Assembly: GCA_001430745.1 (NCBI GenBank)
Contig: KQ481983.1
Coordinates: 2,732,219 to 2,762,745 of the forward strand
Direction of reading: 5' to 3'
Origin: Auxenochlorella pyrenoidosa
Lineage: Eukaryota > Chlorophyta > Trebouxiophyceae > Chlorellales > Chlorellaceae
Length of the DNA: 30,527 bases
A program made the position numbers and the translations under genes. The notes under the pieces are model-generated. The model saw only the letters and a list, made by a program, of their open reading frames with translations, was not told the origin of the DNA and made no database searches. Position 1 is the first letter of the stretch; each line of letters starts with the position of its first letter. Positions 29,668 to 30,527 of this stretch are shown here, piece after piece.

Positions 29668-30527
29668 ATGGCTGGAAAATGCAGCAATTGTGAGCTGTTG
29701 ATTTGCGTTCCAACTTGATAGCTGTTTACTTGCACAAATTCACTTGCGCAACTGTGTTGTTGACATCACCTGCAGGTGACATCACCTGCAGGGCGTACTT
29801 GTTGCAAAGCCTGCATTTCCCCCTTCAAACATGCAGCATCACACCACAAGCGCCGGCGCATCGATGACGAGCCTGTCTCGGCAGACGAGGGTTATTGGAG
29901 GGTGAGCCGTAGCTCTGGTTGGGCATCATTGCACTTGCAACACAAGCCTGGGCGTCTGAAACAGCCAGCCTGCGTGTATGTTGCCAGTCCGCCCACCCAT
30001 CATCACAACTGCCGCGATCATGGAGGTCCACCTAACGCTATGTTGCTCAACGGGTGCAGATGCGGGCGGAGGAGGCGGAGCGAAGGCTGCAGGCAGCCTG
30101 GGCGCGGCATGCTGAAGAGCTGTGCATCGTGGAAGAGGACACAGAGCATGAGGAGCGCAAAAGGGCAGCACGACAGCTGGAGAAAGAGCAGTATCAGATG
30201 GCAGCACAACATGCCAAGCAGCTGCAGGCTGAGCAGGAGCGGCATGGTAAAGCACTAGCAGCAGCTGCGGCAGAGGCAGCAAAGCTGCACGAGCGCGCCG
30301 CGCATGCAGAGCAGCAAGCAGCCAAGGCAGAGGCTGAGAGGGCAGCGCAGCAGGAGCGTGCTGACACAGTCATTGCAGAGCGGGACGCCGCAGTTGCAGA
30401 GGCAGCGGGGCTGCGGCAGCGGGCCCAGCGTGCTGAGGCTGCCGCTGCAAAGGCGGAGACCGCTCTTCGGGCAGCCGAGGCGGCGGCGGCCACAGCGGCA
30501 GAGGCTGCAGCAGCAGAGGCCACGGCA
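29668..30527 (+). CDS. Gene Z: Cys-rich N-terminus then long coiled coil (3' truncated by window)
   Basis: Family not recognised. Exons 29668-29689, 29792-29901 and 30060-30527 (running off the window) join in phase. The start ATG at 29668 has a strong CCGCCATGG context. The N-terminus reads MAGKCSNWRTCCKACISPF, with four Cys that could bind a metal, followed by HHKRRRIDDEPVSADEGYWR, a likely nuclear localisation signal. Exon 3 is 156 codons of Ala/Glu/Gln/Arg-rich sequence (for example MRAEEAERRLQAAWARHAEE and AEQQAAKAEAERAAQQERA) with heptad-like spacing and no Pro, typical of a long coiled coil. A structural or chromatin-associated scaffold is possible, but that is inference. The splice of exon 1 to exon 2 is the least certain step; exon 3 is secure. 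Confidence 0.6.
29761..29792 (+). repeat. Perfect 16-bp tandem duplication at an intron acceptor
   Basis: TGACATCACCTGCAGG is repeated twice without a break. Each copy ends in a CAG acceptor. Only the second CAG gives an exon in frame with the rest of gene Z. Confidence 0.85.

Overview
This is nuclear DNA from a green alga, most likely a Chlorella-clade trebouxiophyte. The GC content is very high, and genes are cut into many short GT-AG exons with strong G/C bias at third codon positions. Ala- and Gln-rich low-complexity insertions are common. The chlorophyte polyadenylation pentamer TGTAA follows several stop codons, and one gene encodes a Chlorella-type hexose/proton symporter. No bacterial, phage, CRISPR, tRNA or rRNA features were seen. 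All exon coordinates were derived by hand from reading frames, splice sites and phase agreement; no transcript data were available.

Layout from left to right: (1) 1-735 (+), last three exons of the V-type H+-ATPase subunit B. (2) 982-2379 (-), complete five-exon SRP19, convergent with VHA-B. (3) 2877-7304 (-), a seven-exon, 1110-residue ankyrin-repeat protein with an uninterrupted (CAG)27 tract encoding 27 Gln. (4) 8475-12403 (+), a 13-exon HUP/STP-type hexose transporter, divergent from the ankyrin gene; its conserved W-G-P motif lies across an apparent one-base frameshift. (5) 12932-15539 and 16565-18831 (-), two unrecognised genes, here called A and B. They share a duplicated promoter, 5' leader and first three exons (about 1.35 kb, about 3.3 kb apart) but have unrelated 3' bodies. 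(6) 20174-23017 (-), gene W, an AP2-domain protein of 579 residues. (7) 23367-27749 (-), gene U. Thirteen phase-consistent exons join a Ulp/SENP (C48) SUMO-protease-like domain to an AP2-like domain and to a C-terminal region resembling that of W. (8) A weakly supported minus-strand exon near 28.3-28.5 kb. (9) 29668-30527 (+), the start of a Cys-rich, then coiled-coil protein that runs off the window.

The housekeeping genes (V-ATPase, SRP19) and the hexose transporter are conventional. The less ordinary part is 12.9-27.7 kb: a promoter/N-terminal module copied onto two different coding bodies, next to a tandem pair of AP2-containing genes, one of which appears fused to a SUMO-protease-like domain whose Asp-Cys-Gly catalytic motif is altered. 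Three introns across these genes are best modelled with GC donors.
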